From NCBI GenBank assembly GCA_018814445.1, contig JAHIZV010000226.1, forward strand, positions 1-34,695: a stretch of 34,695 nt of DNA, written 5' to 3'. Made by a program: the position numbers and the translations under genes. The stretch comes from Verrucomicrobiota bacterium (GTDB taxonomy: Bacteria; Verrucomicrobiota; Kiritimatiellia; JAHIZV01). This document shows positions 1 to 8,429 of the stretch, piece after piece. Position 1 is the first letter of the stretch. Every line of letters begins with the position of its first letter. The notes below the pieces were generated by a model. The model did no database searches, was not told where the DNA came from, and saw nothing but the letters and a program-made list of their open reading frames with translations.

Positions 1-2430
1 ACCCTTAATCAAAGCCCACATTCTTGAAGAAGAAGAAGTTTTGTACCACATGCTTATTGTAAAATCACCTGATCCAAAGTCCAGTACCCCGCTTACTGGA
101 TCGGAAACACTTACCCGATCATCCACTCCATCAAAACGTAGGCTATCGCCTTCGCCCCGGCCACTGTTCTCTCCCGCCCATTCCGCGCCATTGAGTATGC
201 TGCCCAAGTTAGCGTTTCCTGTGCTATCAGAAAGCACGGTCCCAGAGCCCTCGTCCATCTGCCATGAGAACATACAATTCGTGAAAGACAGAGTGTTGCC
301 CATGGTCGCCCTATAATCATCGATAGGCCCGACTAGAGCCCCCCCGAAAATCATGTGGATTGTAACCTCTGAGGAGGGCGCCACGCTGGGAACCTTCACC
401 CACGCTACGGCATGTTGAACCACTCGATAAACCTCAAACTCGGTCAGCACATAGCCGTCAGTGTCCTCCATGCTGTCGTTGACCTGGATCCGAAGGGCGG
501 TCGCCTCAACCGGATCAAAGTCGACCACCACCTCGTCCTCCAGCGGAGCATTGGTCACCCGATTTCCCCGGAGATATCCCCCGTTTACGGTGTTTGCAAA
601 GGATAGACCGGACAATGGCAACCAGTTGCTTTCCCCCAGGGCTGGATCGCTGTCGGTGGTGTAGTACAATTCAAAATCCGTAACATTATGCGTTGCGCGA
701 CTGATCCCGCTGAGCACTCGGGCCCGGCCTACCAGCGACTTGTCCGCAAAGGTGTAAACCGCGCTGACGGGAAGCACGTCGCCAATTCCGCGGTTCCAAC
801 CATTAGCATTCCCCGTAACGATCCCGTCATTGCTTTCGGTCACGTTGTAGCCACTCGAGTTACTGTCGGATGCAGCCAGGCAGCCATTGGATTGTGCCGC
901 CACGTTGTCGGCCGTAACTTCGACTGTGCCATTCGGATCCACCCAGTGACTCAGCACGTTCGCACTACCGTCGATAAACTGGAGGCCCTGCGCCTTCCAC
1001 GTCAAATCGGATGCGGGACCGAGGTCCAACTTGACCGGAAGATTCGTCCATCCTTTTTCGGTCGGATTGCTCACGGTGACATCCATCGCCATCACGTACG
1101 AAGACAATAGGGACCCCCATGACACAGTAATCCCGTCAGTGGTTGCCTTTTGCCACACATGCAGCTGCTCTATTTCTTTTTGGCTTAGCGCGCGGTTGTA
1201 AATCCGTACATCGTCCAAACCACCGGCATAGTCCCGATCCTGCAAGGAAGGACAACCGCCCAACCACAACTCGGCGGAAGATGCTCCGGCTCTTGCCGAC
1301 GAAACAAATTCGTCCAGAAGGCTGCCATCCAGATAGACCTTCTTAATGTCACCGTCGGCCACCAATGCAAGATGATGCCACCCCCCCTCGGGCAACTTCG
1401 AACCCACGAGTACGCTCCCGTTGAGTTCGATCACCAGATCTTTCTGAAGCTTAATGTACATGCCGTATCCACCGGCCCCATTACTCCCTGTACTTTTGTC
1501 CAGTAGACGCTTGTAATCATCCATGACGGTCAGTTGATCGGATGAGAACCAGAGTGAAAGCGTAAAGGCCTCGGCCATCTGCAACAGCGGATTGTCCGTC
1601 ACTTTGACGGCGTCGTTATTACCGTCAAACGCAAGATGGGAGCCACCTGCAAAAGCCACATCCTGGCTGACCCACGACCCGCCCACCAGCGTTCCATCTA
1701 AGCCATTCCCCGAGGCGTCACCCACTGTCGTGTTCTCACCCTCATTCATCGGCCACCAAGCGACCAGACCTGATGTCACGGATTCGGGCGAAAGCACGGG
1801 CTCCGGGGCACTGGCGTCATTATTGCCGTAGTAGAGTCTCAGAACGATCTCGGACTCTGGCGGCAATGCGGGAACCGCGACAGAAATCTCCACACTTTCA
1901 CCGGGAGTCATGGCCACGACACCATAGTCGCAAACATTTCCTGCAGCATCCACCACTCGCAGGTCGCCAAAGTCAGCCCGCATGCCGGGTGCAAGCGAAA
2001 TTTCAAGTGCTATCTGGGGGTCCGAGATATAGAGAAGTGAGAAATTCCGCACCCTCACTTCGCGTGCGAAGCTCCAAGAAGTATTCCACCAATCATCAGC
2101 CGCCGCCTCGATCATCTGGAGAGTCAGACCTGCTTCACTCCTTTCAACATTCTCAAGGAGCGGTACAGAACCATCGGAAATCTTGACAGAATCATCAATT
2201 CCATCAAACACCAGCGCATATCCCTCAACTGTCGGTGTTCGGCGGGTGTATTCTGCGCCCAGAATATCGCCGTCTAAACCTCTCGCGGAGCTATCGAAAG
2301 CTATGTCGCCAGCCCCCTCATCAAACAGCCACTCACCCATTTTGTCTGCGATGAGCCAACTCGCTGAAAAGCATAATATGGCAGCGGTTAGAACCCACAA
2401 TAGCACCCCGGAACTTCGTGTTTTTATCAC
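1..2430 (-). CDS. Secreted LamG/DUF2341 modular protein (3' end outside window)
   Basis: The frame is open for exactly 810 codons from a GTG at 2430 to the left edge, so the C-terminus is missing. The start is supported by AAGAGGAG six bases upstream and by a signal peptide (residues 1-29, hydrophobic VLLWVLTAAILCFSASWL). Domains in order: an N-terminal LamG-like start (about 31-85, GEWLFDEGAGD and FDGIDDSVKI) that breaks off early; a DUF2341-like domain (about 105-200, WWNTSWSFAREV); a full LamG/concanavalin-like domain (about 211-415, ending LDDVRIYNRALSQKEIEQL); a second DUF2341-like domain split by an F5/8C-like region (440-492 and 662-695, insert about 493-661); and a third LamG beginning at 711. 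LamG proteins of this kind are surface or secreted and often bind carbohydrate. The substrate is unknown. No C-terminal anchor can be judged from this window. Confidence 0.9.
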   Translation of the reverse strand, partial: MIKTRSSGVLLWVLTAAILCFSASWLIADKMGEWLFDEGAGDIAFDSSARGLDGDILGAEYTRRTPTVEGYALVFDGIDDSVKISDGSVPLLENVERSEAGLTLQMIEAAADDWWNTSWSFAREVRVRNFSLLYISDPQIALEISLAPGMRADFGDLRVVDAAGNVCDYGVVAMTPGESVEISVAVPALPPESEIVLRLYYGNNDASAPEPVLSPESVTSGLVAWWPMNEGENTTVGDASGNGLDGTLVGGSWVSQDVAFAGGSHLAFDGNNDAVKVTDNPLLQMAEAFTLSLWFSSDQLTVMDDYKRLLDKSTGSNGAGGYGMYIKLQKDLVIELNGSVLVGSKLPEGGWHHLALVADGDIKKVYLDGSLLDEFVSSARAGASSAELWLGGCPSLQDRDYAGGLDDVRIYNRALSQKEIEQLHVWQKATTDGITVSWGSLLSSYVMAMDVTVSNPTEKGWTNLPVKLDLGPASDLTWKAQGLQFIDGSANVLSHWVDPNGTVEVTADNVAAQSNGCLAASDSNSSGYNVTESNDGIVTGNANGWNRGIGDVLPVSAVYTFADKSLVGRARVLSGISRATHNVTDFELYYTTDSDPALGESNWLPLSGLSFANTVNGGYLRGNRVTNAPLEDEVVVDFDPVEATALRIQVNDSMEDTDGYVLTEFEVYRVVQHAVAWVKVPSVAPSSEVTIHMIFGGALVGPIDDYRATMGNTLSFTNCMFSWQMDEGSGTVLSDSTGNANLGSILNGAEWAGENSGRGEGDSLRFDGVDDRVSVSDPVSGVLDFGSGDFTISMWYKTSSSSRMWALIKG

Positions 2431-2741
2431 ACCCTACTCCTCTTGGAAGAGACTACATAATGGCGTTGTCACTCAGATCATTCGCGGCTCAGTTGCCAAA
2501 TAGTCACTCACCGCACTACGAAACTACCCAATTCATCACCTCATAGGATATAGTCTCTATGCGAGTAGTAAAGGGAAATTTTGCATTGTTCTGATTTTTC
2601 TGATGGCCCCTGAGACTCCTGATACAGCGCCGAATCCTGAAGTCGTGCAGGAAGATGGATTCGGTTGTCAGCAAGTGGTCTGCAGAGATACGTGGATAAA
2701 CATACCCGAGGAACGTGCGTTGAAAGGCTAACGCCGGGAAA
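2431..2741. other. Intergenic region upstream of the LamG gene
   Basis: This 311-base stretch has no convincing gene on either strand. It is more AT-rich than its surroundings. On the minus strand a weak promoter-like pair (TTTACT, 16 bases, TATCCT, near 2540-2567) lies upstream of the LamG gene start. Eight-base inverted arms AGAGACTA and TAGTCTCT lie near 2449 and 2553, about 100 bases apart, which is too far for a simple hairpin. The end next to 2742 follows the 3' end of the PadR gene, and no clear terminator was seen. Confidence 0.4.
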
Positions 2742-3296
2742 TTAGATGTTTTGAAGGCTCAGATAGCGGTCCAGCCAGGCGATCTCGGCTCTCAGAATGC
2801 TGATTTCGTGATCCAGAAGCAACCACTCGGCAAAAGGCTTGCCATAGGTGCGCATGGTCTTGTCTTCCAGACGCGCCAGCAGCGCTTGCTCGACGTCCTT
2901 CGCTTCCGACTGCCAGGTACGCGCAATGGATCTTCTTTTTTCCGGACTCAAATAGGAACCCATTCCAAGCAGAATCACCGGGTAAGCTCCGCGAATGAAA
3001 GCCCCTCCCTCTTTCACCAACTGCCCGTACCGCTTTCTTCCCTTATCGAGAATACAGTAGATACGCGACTCCGGATACTCGCCCCTCTTAAACTTCCTCT
3101 TCGAAATGTATCCGTTCTTCTCCAGACGCACCAGAGCCCGATAGACCGTCGCATCGCTTATCGCAACGAACTCTCTGATATTCCAGTCGGTAAGCAGCTG
3201 GCACAGCGTGTAGCCACTTAACTTCAACTCCATCAAACAGAACAGAATTACGACGTCGGTCCTGCGACTTTCTTCAATAGGGCTCTTTCTTGGCAT
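2742..3296 (-). CDS. PadR family transcriptional regulator
   Basis: The 184-residue protein has the PadR layout. A winged helix (about 10-80) carries the pattern VVILFCLMELKLSGYTLCQLL ... ISDATVYRALVRLEKNGYISKRK, and a C-terminal helical region (about 95-180) resembles the Vir_act_alpha_C dimerisation domain. PadR proteins are dimeric DNA-binding repressors that often control adjacent transporter or stress genes. The ATG at 3296 is preferred over a GTG three codons earlier because AAGG lies eight bases before it and directly abuts the GTG. The gene stands alone between the LamG gene and the aminotransferase, both on the same strand, with 96 bases separating it from the aminotransferase end. 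The effector and targets are unknown. Confidence 0.82.
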   Translation of the reverse strand: MPRKSPIEESRRTDVVILFCLMELKLSGYTLCQLLTDWNIREFVAISDATVYRALVRLEKNGYISKRKFKRGEYPESRIYCILDKGRKRYGQLVKEGGAFIRGAYPVILLGMGSYLSPEKRRSIARTWQSEAKDVEQALLARLEDKTMRTYGKPFAEWLLLDHEISILRAEIAWLDRYLSLQNI

Positions 3297-3392
3297 TCTA
3301 GGCACCTTCTAGCGCGAACTGATACCACCTACACTATCTGTCAGAATACCGTTTTGCCTGCACAACAACAACATTGGATCGATATTTTTCCA

Positions 3393-4367
3393 CTATTCGG
3401 TCCGCATGGCCGCATTATTTTCCATGTCTTCGATCAAAAGTGCGTTCAGCGATCTCTGTATCGGTCCGGGCTGTCCCCCGCTGACCGGTTTGCCATCGTA
3501 TTTGATCACGCCTGTGACGTTTGGAGTAGTCCCCACGATCAGGATCTCTCCTGCCTGGGCGAGCATATCCCGGCTAATGTGGCTTTCCCCGATGGAACTC
3601 AGCATCTTTTCACGTATCAGACTTTCGGCCAGCACGAGCACGCGGGATAGCGTCGTGCCTTCAAGCACATGATCAGCATGGGGCACCAAAAGAGCGCCGT
3701 CTGCCGTTACCACAGCCACACTCTCCGTCGCGCTCTCAGCCAGCATACCGTCGGCATCGATGGAGAGCGTGAAGTCGACTCCGGCCTCGTGCGCCTCGCG
3801 TTTCATCAGGACGTTCGGAAGGTAGTTGCAGGACTTAATTTTTGCCCAGAAATCCGCTTTCGGCGGAATTGCGCTGGTCGCTGCCGTTGCGCCCTCCTGC
3901 TGTATGCGCTCCGCGCTGCCGGATGATCCGTATGCGATCACGTAGAGCTCGGACCGTTCACAGTCGAAAGGACTGGCTCCGAAACTTCCTGCACCCCTTG
4001 AAACGAGAATACGGATCAAGCCATCCTTATGACCGCCTCTTGAGGCCGTCTCCTTCACGATTGTCTCGAGTTCATCGTCCGACCATGGACAATCGATATG
4101 GATCGCGCCGGCGGATGCGCGCAGGCGCTTGAGGTGGTGAGATAGATTGTAGATTCCGCCTTTTACGAACTTAAGGGTGTCGAATACGGCATCGCCGCGG
4201 TGGACCATATGGTCGTCGGCAGGAACAACCATCAACGCCGGACGCGTTGTGATGCCTCCGAAGACGCTCGAGTACATGGCGAAGTACCGGCTGTGATGCG
4301 GCCGCGCTAACAGCGCTTCAAAATCATCGAGCGACTGACAATCGATAGACTTAATCTGCCTTGTCAT
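3393..4367 (-). CDS. PLP-dependent class IV aminotransferase family protein
   Basis: The 324-residue protein has the class IV (BCAT / D-amino-acid transaminase / aminodeoxychorismate lyase) pattern: VHRGDAVFDTLKFVKGGIYNLSHHLKRL at 55-82, the predicted PLP lysine K178 in KSCNYLPNVL, and the glutamate-containing turn around E211 (DGMLAESATES). Members transfer amino groups to 2-oxo acids or cleave aminodeoxychorismate. Sequence alone does not separate these activities here. The usual Asn of the E-x-S-x-x-N motif is replaced (ATES), which argues against a standard branched-chain aminotransferase. The start overlaps the last 17 bases of the upstream glycosidase gene, so the two are likely translated from one mRNA. 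Function is confident at family level only. Confidence 0.82.
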   Translation of the reverse strand: MTRQIKSIDCQSLDDFEALLARPHHSRYFAMYSSVFGGITTRPALMVVPADDHMVHRGDAVFDTLKFVKGGIYNLSHHLKRLRASAGAIHIDCPWSDDELETIVKETASRGGHKDGLIRILVSRGAGSFGASPFDCERSELYVIAYGSSGSAERIQQEGATAATSAIPPKADFWAKIKSCNYLPNVLMKREAHEAGVDFTLSIDADGMLAESATESVAVVTADGALLVPHADHVLEGTTLSRVLVLAESLIREKMLSSIGESHISRDMLAQAGEILIVGTTPNVTGVIKYDGKPVSGGQPGPIQRSLNALLIEDMENNAAMRTE

Positions 4368-7053
4368 AAGCCCCGTGTTCCAGCACTACAGCCCGGCCCG
4401 AGTGCAAAGGAAGATTAACCATCAGATCGTCATCAATGACGATGTTCTCATCGCCGATAACGATATTCCAGAGACCTCCGCCGGGGAGTTTCATGGCCAG
4501 TTCGACATCCTCGTCGCCGAAGTTCACCGCGACGATGACTATGGCCTCTCCGGCCTTTCTCTCGTAAACAGCAACGCCGTGCTCCGGATCGCTCTGGAGT
4601 ATTCTGAAACTTCCCTCTGACAGTGCAGGAGAATAGGTTCTGAGGGTCGTCAGACGCTTCGTACTCTCATAGAGCCGTCTGAATATGGGCAACTCAAGTT
4701 TCATCCACTGAAGCGCGTTCCAGCCGACGACTTTGCGGGTCGACTCTCCAAATTCCTGACCGGCGTAAACCATCGGGATGCCTGGGGCCGTAAGTGTGAG
4801 TGCGAGCCCCATTTCCGCCCGGTCAAGAGCTTCGGCAAGAGAGAACCCCGCATCGACCAACTCGCGCACCACGCGCTCTTCATCATGGCTCTCAACATAA
4901 GCGATGCGCTGGACGGCGTTGCTGAATCCTAACTGAAGAGGGTCCATTATGCGCTCGAACTCGCCAGCCATAAGTTCTTTGTTCCGCAGCATATCGCGGA
5001 TACGCCATCTGAAATGGGCATGCCAGCTTGTGTCCATTTCAGTCTGATTCATAAGGTCCGGATCTGTCGGCAGATGTTCGGCGATATGATAGGAGTTCGA
5101 ATCGACCTGCCGCCCCGCATAGGCAAACCAGCTGGCACCCCAGTCGTTGTACCCTTTCCACCCGACCCAGCGCGTAGCATCGTACCGGAACCCGTCCACC
5201 CGATACTCTTCAAGCCAGACGCGGGCATACTCCGCTACATACCTCTTGAAGGCTTCGCTCTTCTGGTTGAGATCAGGGAAACCCCAATTCTCTCCTTCGA
5301 ATAGATAGAAGTAGGGACTGCTGTCGTAGTCGTCGCCGTAGATCTGAAATAGCGGGGATTGCCAATCCATGTGGTTGAGAACGGTATCGACGATGACGGC
5401 TATTCCGCGTCTGTGCGCTTCGTTGATCAGCGTCTTCAACTCATCCGGCGTGCCGTACCATGTCTCCGGCGCCATGTGGAACGACGGATTATACCCCCAG
5501 CTCTCGATCCCCGTGAACTCCTGCACGGGCAACGGTTCAATCGCGTTGAACCCCATACTCTTGATGTAGTCGAGGCGGGCGACCATGCCTGTAAACCCAC
5601 CAGCCAAAACCATGTCGGGAATATACAGTTCATAGATCGCGAGTTTTTCGAGCGGCGGCCTTTGATAGTCCTGATCCGTCCATTCGAAAGGCTTTGCGCC
5701 CACATGTATGACGCTTCTCGCGTACTTGGGCTTATAAGTTTCGACGCCCTTCTCATCGGTCCAGTCAACATCTCTCGAATACGGATCGCCGATCTTAAGG
5801 TCACCGTCGATGACGTACTGATACTGGTACTCGCCGGGTTCCAGCTTGGTCCTGAACCACCATCTGCCGTCAGGAGCCTTCTTCATCACGCCCTTCAGCG
5901 AATCCCATTCATTGAAATCGCCTACTACCGAAATGTAGCGTTTGCCGGGGGCATATAGAACGAACGTGACGACGTTGTCTGGATCGATCGTGGCCCCGTC
6001 CCTGAAGTCGCCGACAAGCGGCTCCTCAACAACCTGCGGTATGTACCAGAAACGTCGGGACGCGACCGCGAGGGTATCACCAGCCCCGGCCTGAGCCGTA
6101 AGCATGTGCTCGCCGTATTCCAATTTCGATATATCGAAAGTGACTTCGTGTGAAATGCCCCGCGTCTTGACGCTTTCCCCATCCAGCCACACGGAAACAG
6201 AAGTCCTGGCATCAAACTTCACAACCATATCCTGTTGATTCGTCACGACCTGACCGGCGACGGGCGTCACGAAGCCCAGAAGAACGGACTGCTTGCTTCG
6301 CGGAGAAACCCTGACGTTGTAGTTCCGGCTTAGATCGGTGTCCCAGTCGTCATCCCAATGCACCGCCATATGGAGAGAAGTGACCACCTGCTCGCCGCTG
6401 TTGAAAGGGCCAAGGGTAATCCGGCTGACACCCTCTGCATTCGGAGCGCTCAGAGGAGAGTCAACGGCCAGGCCGTCGTCTGACGGCGTCGTTCCTCCGG
6501 GCCAGAGGTCCAGATCAGGAGGACTCCACTTGCCTCTATCCGCATTGACTCCCCACCGCAACAATCCGCCGGGCTGACTGCGATGCACGAGAACTTCAAT
6601 CGTATCGTTCAAGTGCGGCGCGGACGGCATGACTTCGATGCGCCCCTGCGTCACGGGAATATGGAAATCCTTTCCGCCGCTGTTCTCCCAACTTCCATCG
6701 TCCCACTGGACCACAAAGTCGATCGAGCCGACGGCTTGATTCGTGTTGTCGAAAGGTCCCAACCGGACGCTGCACCCGCCCCCCCCGTCATGCTCTCCGA
6801 GGACGACCCGGGTGGCCACACCCCACATCTCGTGACCGTCAGGGCGATAGGCAGGAATAGCCTGCTTCCAACTACTGCCAAGTGCGTTGACACCCCAGTG
6901 CAGAATGCCGCTTTGCGAACAGTCGGAAACGGTGATCATCACCACGTCTTCCGCCTTCGGTTTCTTCGGAGTCCAAGATATGTCAGGACCCGCAACCGCG
7001 GATGATACGGCAATGACCGTGAGTACTGAAAAGAGTCTGGTCTGTTTCATCAT
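4351..7053 (-). CDS. Exported GH13 (alpha-amylase family) glycosidase with tandem starch-binding-like domains
   Basis: The 900-residue protein starts with a signal peptide (1-21, LFSVLTVIAVSSAVAG). Two CBM25-like repeats follow (about 25-135 and 138-250, each with an HWGVNA or RWGVNA motif and a GPF...WDD segment), then a beta-sandwich linker (256-340), a CBM48-like E-set domain (about 358-420, VVGDFNEW), and the GH13 barrel (about 470-780). Catalytic motifs are visible: DTVLNH at 556-561, GFRYDA with nucleophile D625, acid/base E659 in HIAEHLP, and ESHDEE with D724. A C-terminal beta domain ends the protein. It should cleave or rearrange alpha-glucans outside the cytoplasm. The barrel resembles branching-enzyme relatives, so branching or transglycosylation is not excluded. 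It overlaps the aminotransferase gene downstream. Two ATG codons start the gene and the first is used here. Confidence 0.9.
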   Translation of the reverse strand: MMKQTRLFSVLTVIAVSSAVAGPDISWTPKKPKAEDVVMITVSDCSQSGILHWGVNALGSSWKQAIPAYRPDGHEMWGVATRVVLGEHDGGGGCSVRLGPFDNTNQAVGSIDFVVQWDDGSWENSGGKDFHIPVTQGRIEVMPSAPHLNDTIEVLVHRSQPGGLLRWGVNADRGKWSPPDLDLWPGGTTPSDDGLAVDSPLSAPNAEGVSRITLGPFNSGEQVVTSLHMAVHWDDDWDTDLSRNYNVRVSPRSKQSVLLGFVTPVAGQVVTNQQDMVVKFDARTSVSVWLDGESVKTRGISHEVTFDISKLEYGEHMLTAQAGAGDTLAVASRRFWYIPQVVEEPLVGDFRDGATIDPDNVVTFVLYAPGKRYISVVGDFNEWDSLKGVMKKAPDGRWWFRTKLEPGEYQYQYVIDGDLKIGDPYSRDVDWTDEKGVETYKPKYARSVIHVGAKPFEWTDQDYQRPPLEKLAIYELYIPDMVLAGGFTGMVARLDYIKSMGFNAIEPLPVQEFTGIESWGYNPSFHMAPETWYGTPDELKTLINEAHRRGIAVIVDTVLNHMDWQSPLFQIYGDDYDSSPYFYLFEGENWGFPDLNQKSEAFKRYVAEYARVWLEEYRVDGFRYDATRWVGWKGYNDWGASWFAYAGRQVDSNSYHIAEHLPTDPDLMNQTEMDTSWHAHFRWRIRDMLRNKELMAGEFERIMDPLQLGFSNAVQRIAYVESHDEERVVRELVDAGFSLAEALDRAEMGLALTLTAPGIPMVYAGQEFGESTRKVVGWNALQWMKLELPIFRRLYESTKRLTTLRTYSPALSEGSFRILQSDPEHGVAVYERKAGEAIVIVAVNFGDEDVELAMKLPGGGLWNIVIGDENIVIDDDLMVNLPLHSGRAVVLEHGAYDKAD

Positions 7054-7215
7054 GTTCCATCTACATGCTTAAGGATCCCATTATTCTGCATGGTTCATTC
7101 CGCGTGACTTTACATGAACATCGGCAACCGTCAACGCCAACAGGTGCCCGCATTCTTCACCTGTCCCCGTGATGCCCCCGGGGCTCTCACTTTCGACGCA
7201 CAGCGCCCTTGAACT

Positions 7216-7234
7216 GCGCAAGTAGCGCTTGCGC
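7216..7234. repeat. Inverted repeat (7-bp stem)
   Basis: GCGCAAG at 7216-7222 pairs perfectly with CTTGCGC at 7228-7234 around the five-base loop TAGCG. It lies in the divergent spacer between the glycosidase and kinase genes. No T-run follows on either side, so a terminator role is not supported. A protein-binding site or an intergenic repeat is equally possible. Confidence 0.5.
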
Positions 7235-7273
7235 TAACACTTGCACCTTTCCCCGCGTAGTTCTACTTCGAGG

Positions 7274-7298
7274 GTTGAAGCCGCCGGGCGGCTACAAC
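7274..7298. repeat. GC-rich inverted repeat
   Basis: GTTG-A-AGCCGCC at 7274-7285 pairs with GGCGGCT-A-CAAC at 7287-7298, giving seven GC-rich pairs, one A-A mismatch and four outer pairs around a very tight turn. It would form a stable hairpin on either strand. Its role is unknown. Copies elsewhere in the genome would mark it as an intergenic repeat family. Confidence 0.5.
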
Positions 7299-7466
7299 TG
7301 CCTGCCGCTCAAAATAAAGCTTCACAATACGCATAGAAGCCGGTACTCTCTATGAAAGTAGTTGCCCCTACACCATCCTCGTGGCGTGTCTTCCTTTGGC
7401 CCTTGGTTAGGTCGAGGCGGTCACGAATTGACAATGCGGGCAGAGCATCGCAAACAGGATCGAATC

Positions 7467-8417
7467 ATGAGAGAAGAAACCACTCAGGAAGTAACGCGGG
7501 GAGCCGTCGAGGATGCGGTTATCACGATCGACGCAACCGACACGATCGAGGAATTCGATTCGAATGCCGTTAAGATGTTTGGCGTGCCTCGGGCAAACGC
7601 TGTTGGAAAACGTCTTTCCGACCTTTTCATTCCCCCGCGCCTCAGGTCGGTCCACAGGCAGGCGGTTGCGCGGCAGAGTCACCAACAGAAGCCGGACCGT
7701 CTGGGAAGGCACCATGAAGGCATTGCCATGCGCGGAGATGGAACCGAGTTTCCAGTGGATATAGCGATTACGCGATCGGAAACCGCCGACAGGCTTCTTT
7801 TCACCGGTGTCATTCGGGATCTATCGGACGAGAAGCGAGCAGAGAGCAGGGCGGAGACAGAAAACAGGGAGAGACAGCTCATCCTTGACTCTGTGGGAGA
7901 GGGTATCTGTGGAACCGATGAGGAAGGCATTATCATCTTCTCGAATCCCTCTGCGGCCGATCAATTGGGATGGAATGCCGAGGAACTGGTGGGACAATCA
8001 CTTTTCGACATCGTTCTTCCCGCAGCCACCGGGGGCATTCACCCCAAAGAAGGTTGTCCGATCTACTCCGTCCTGAAGAAGGGGGGCGTTCGGCATGTGC
8101 GGGAGGCGCTGTTCGCCAGGAAGGACGGGACCGTTCTCAGTGTGGAGTATACCGTAACATCACTTCGTGAGAGAGATGACAAGACTCGAGGCATGGTCCT
8201 CGCCTTCCGAGAGATTGATATTCGGACAAAAGCCAACGGAATCCAGCGCCTTTTGTCGTCGGTTATCGAGCAAATTGGCGAGGCGGTAGTCATTACAGAC
8301 GCATGGGGCTGTGTTCAGTACGTGAATGCCGCTTTTGAACGGATTACCGGATATTCACGCGGAGATGCACTCGGATTGGACTGGTGGAAGCTGCGGATCA
8401 AGGGCGGGCAGGACTAG
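7467..8417 (+). CDS. PAS-domain N-terminal half of a hybrid sensor kinase, ended by an in-frame amber codon
   Basis: From ATG 7467 (AGGA seven bases upstream) the 316-residue product holds two complete PAS domains (about 13-125, with a GIAMRGDGTEFPVDIAITRSE stretch, and about 133-255, ending VLAFREIDIRTKA) and the first half of a third (about 262-316, VVITDAWGCVQYVNAAFERITGYS). It ends at TAG 8415-8417. The second half of that PAS domain continues in the same frame at 8418, where the next gene is read. It has no membrane segment, so it would be cytoplasmic. Alone it would be a sensor module without output. It is most likely the 5' part of one 774-codon gene reaching 9788. Earlier TTG and ATG codons at 7362 and 7434 lack ribosome-binding sites. 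Confidence 0.7.
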   Translation: MREETTQEVTRGAVEDAVITIDATDTIEEFDSNAVKMFGVPRANAVGKRLSDLFIPPRLRSVHRQAVARQSHQQKPDRLGRHHEGIAMRGDGTEFPVDIAITRSETADRLLFTGVIRDLSDEKRAESRAETENRERQLILDSVGEGICGTDEEGIIIFSNPSAADQLGWNAEELVGQSLFDIVLPAATGGIHPKEGCPIYSVLKKGGVRHVREALFARKDGTVLSVEYTVTSLRERDDKTRGMVLAFREIDIRTKANGIQRLLSSVIEQIGEAVVITDAWGCVQYVNAAFERITGYSRGDALGLDWWKLRIKGGQD

Positions 8418-8429
8418 GCATGTGCTGAA

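Larger units (their letters stand above)
7054..7466. other. Divergent intergenic region with two hairpins
   Basis: This 413-base region separates the divergently read glycosidase and PAS/kinase genes and must hold both promoters. No protein-coding segment is supported. The clearest structures are two inverted repeats, at 7216-7234 and 7274-7298, listed separately. No strong promoter boxes could be assigned. Confidence 0.45.

Noticed and set aside
8415-8417. Selenocysteine or other recoding as explanation of the kinase stop
   Set aside because: The codon is TAG, not TGA, and other genes in the window (for example those ending at 11063 and 27646) use TAG as an ordinary stop.
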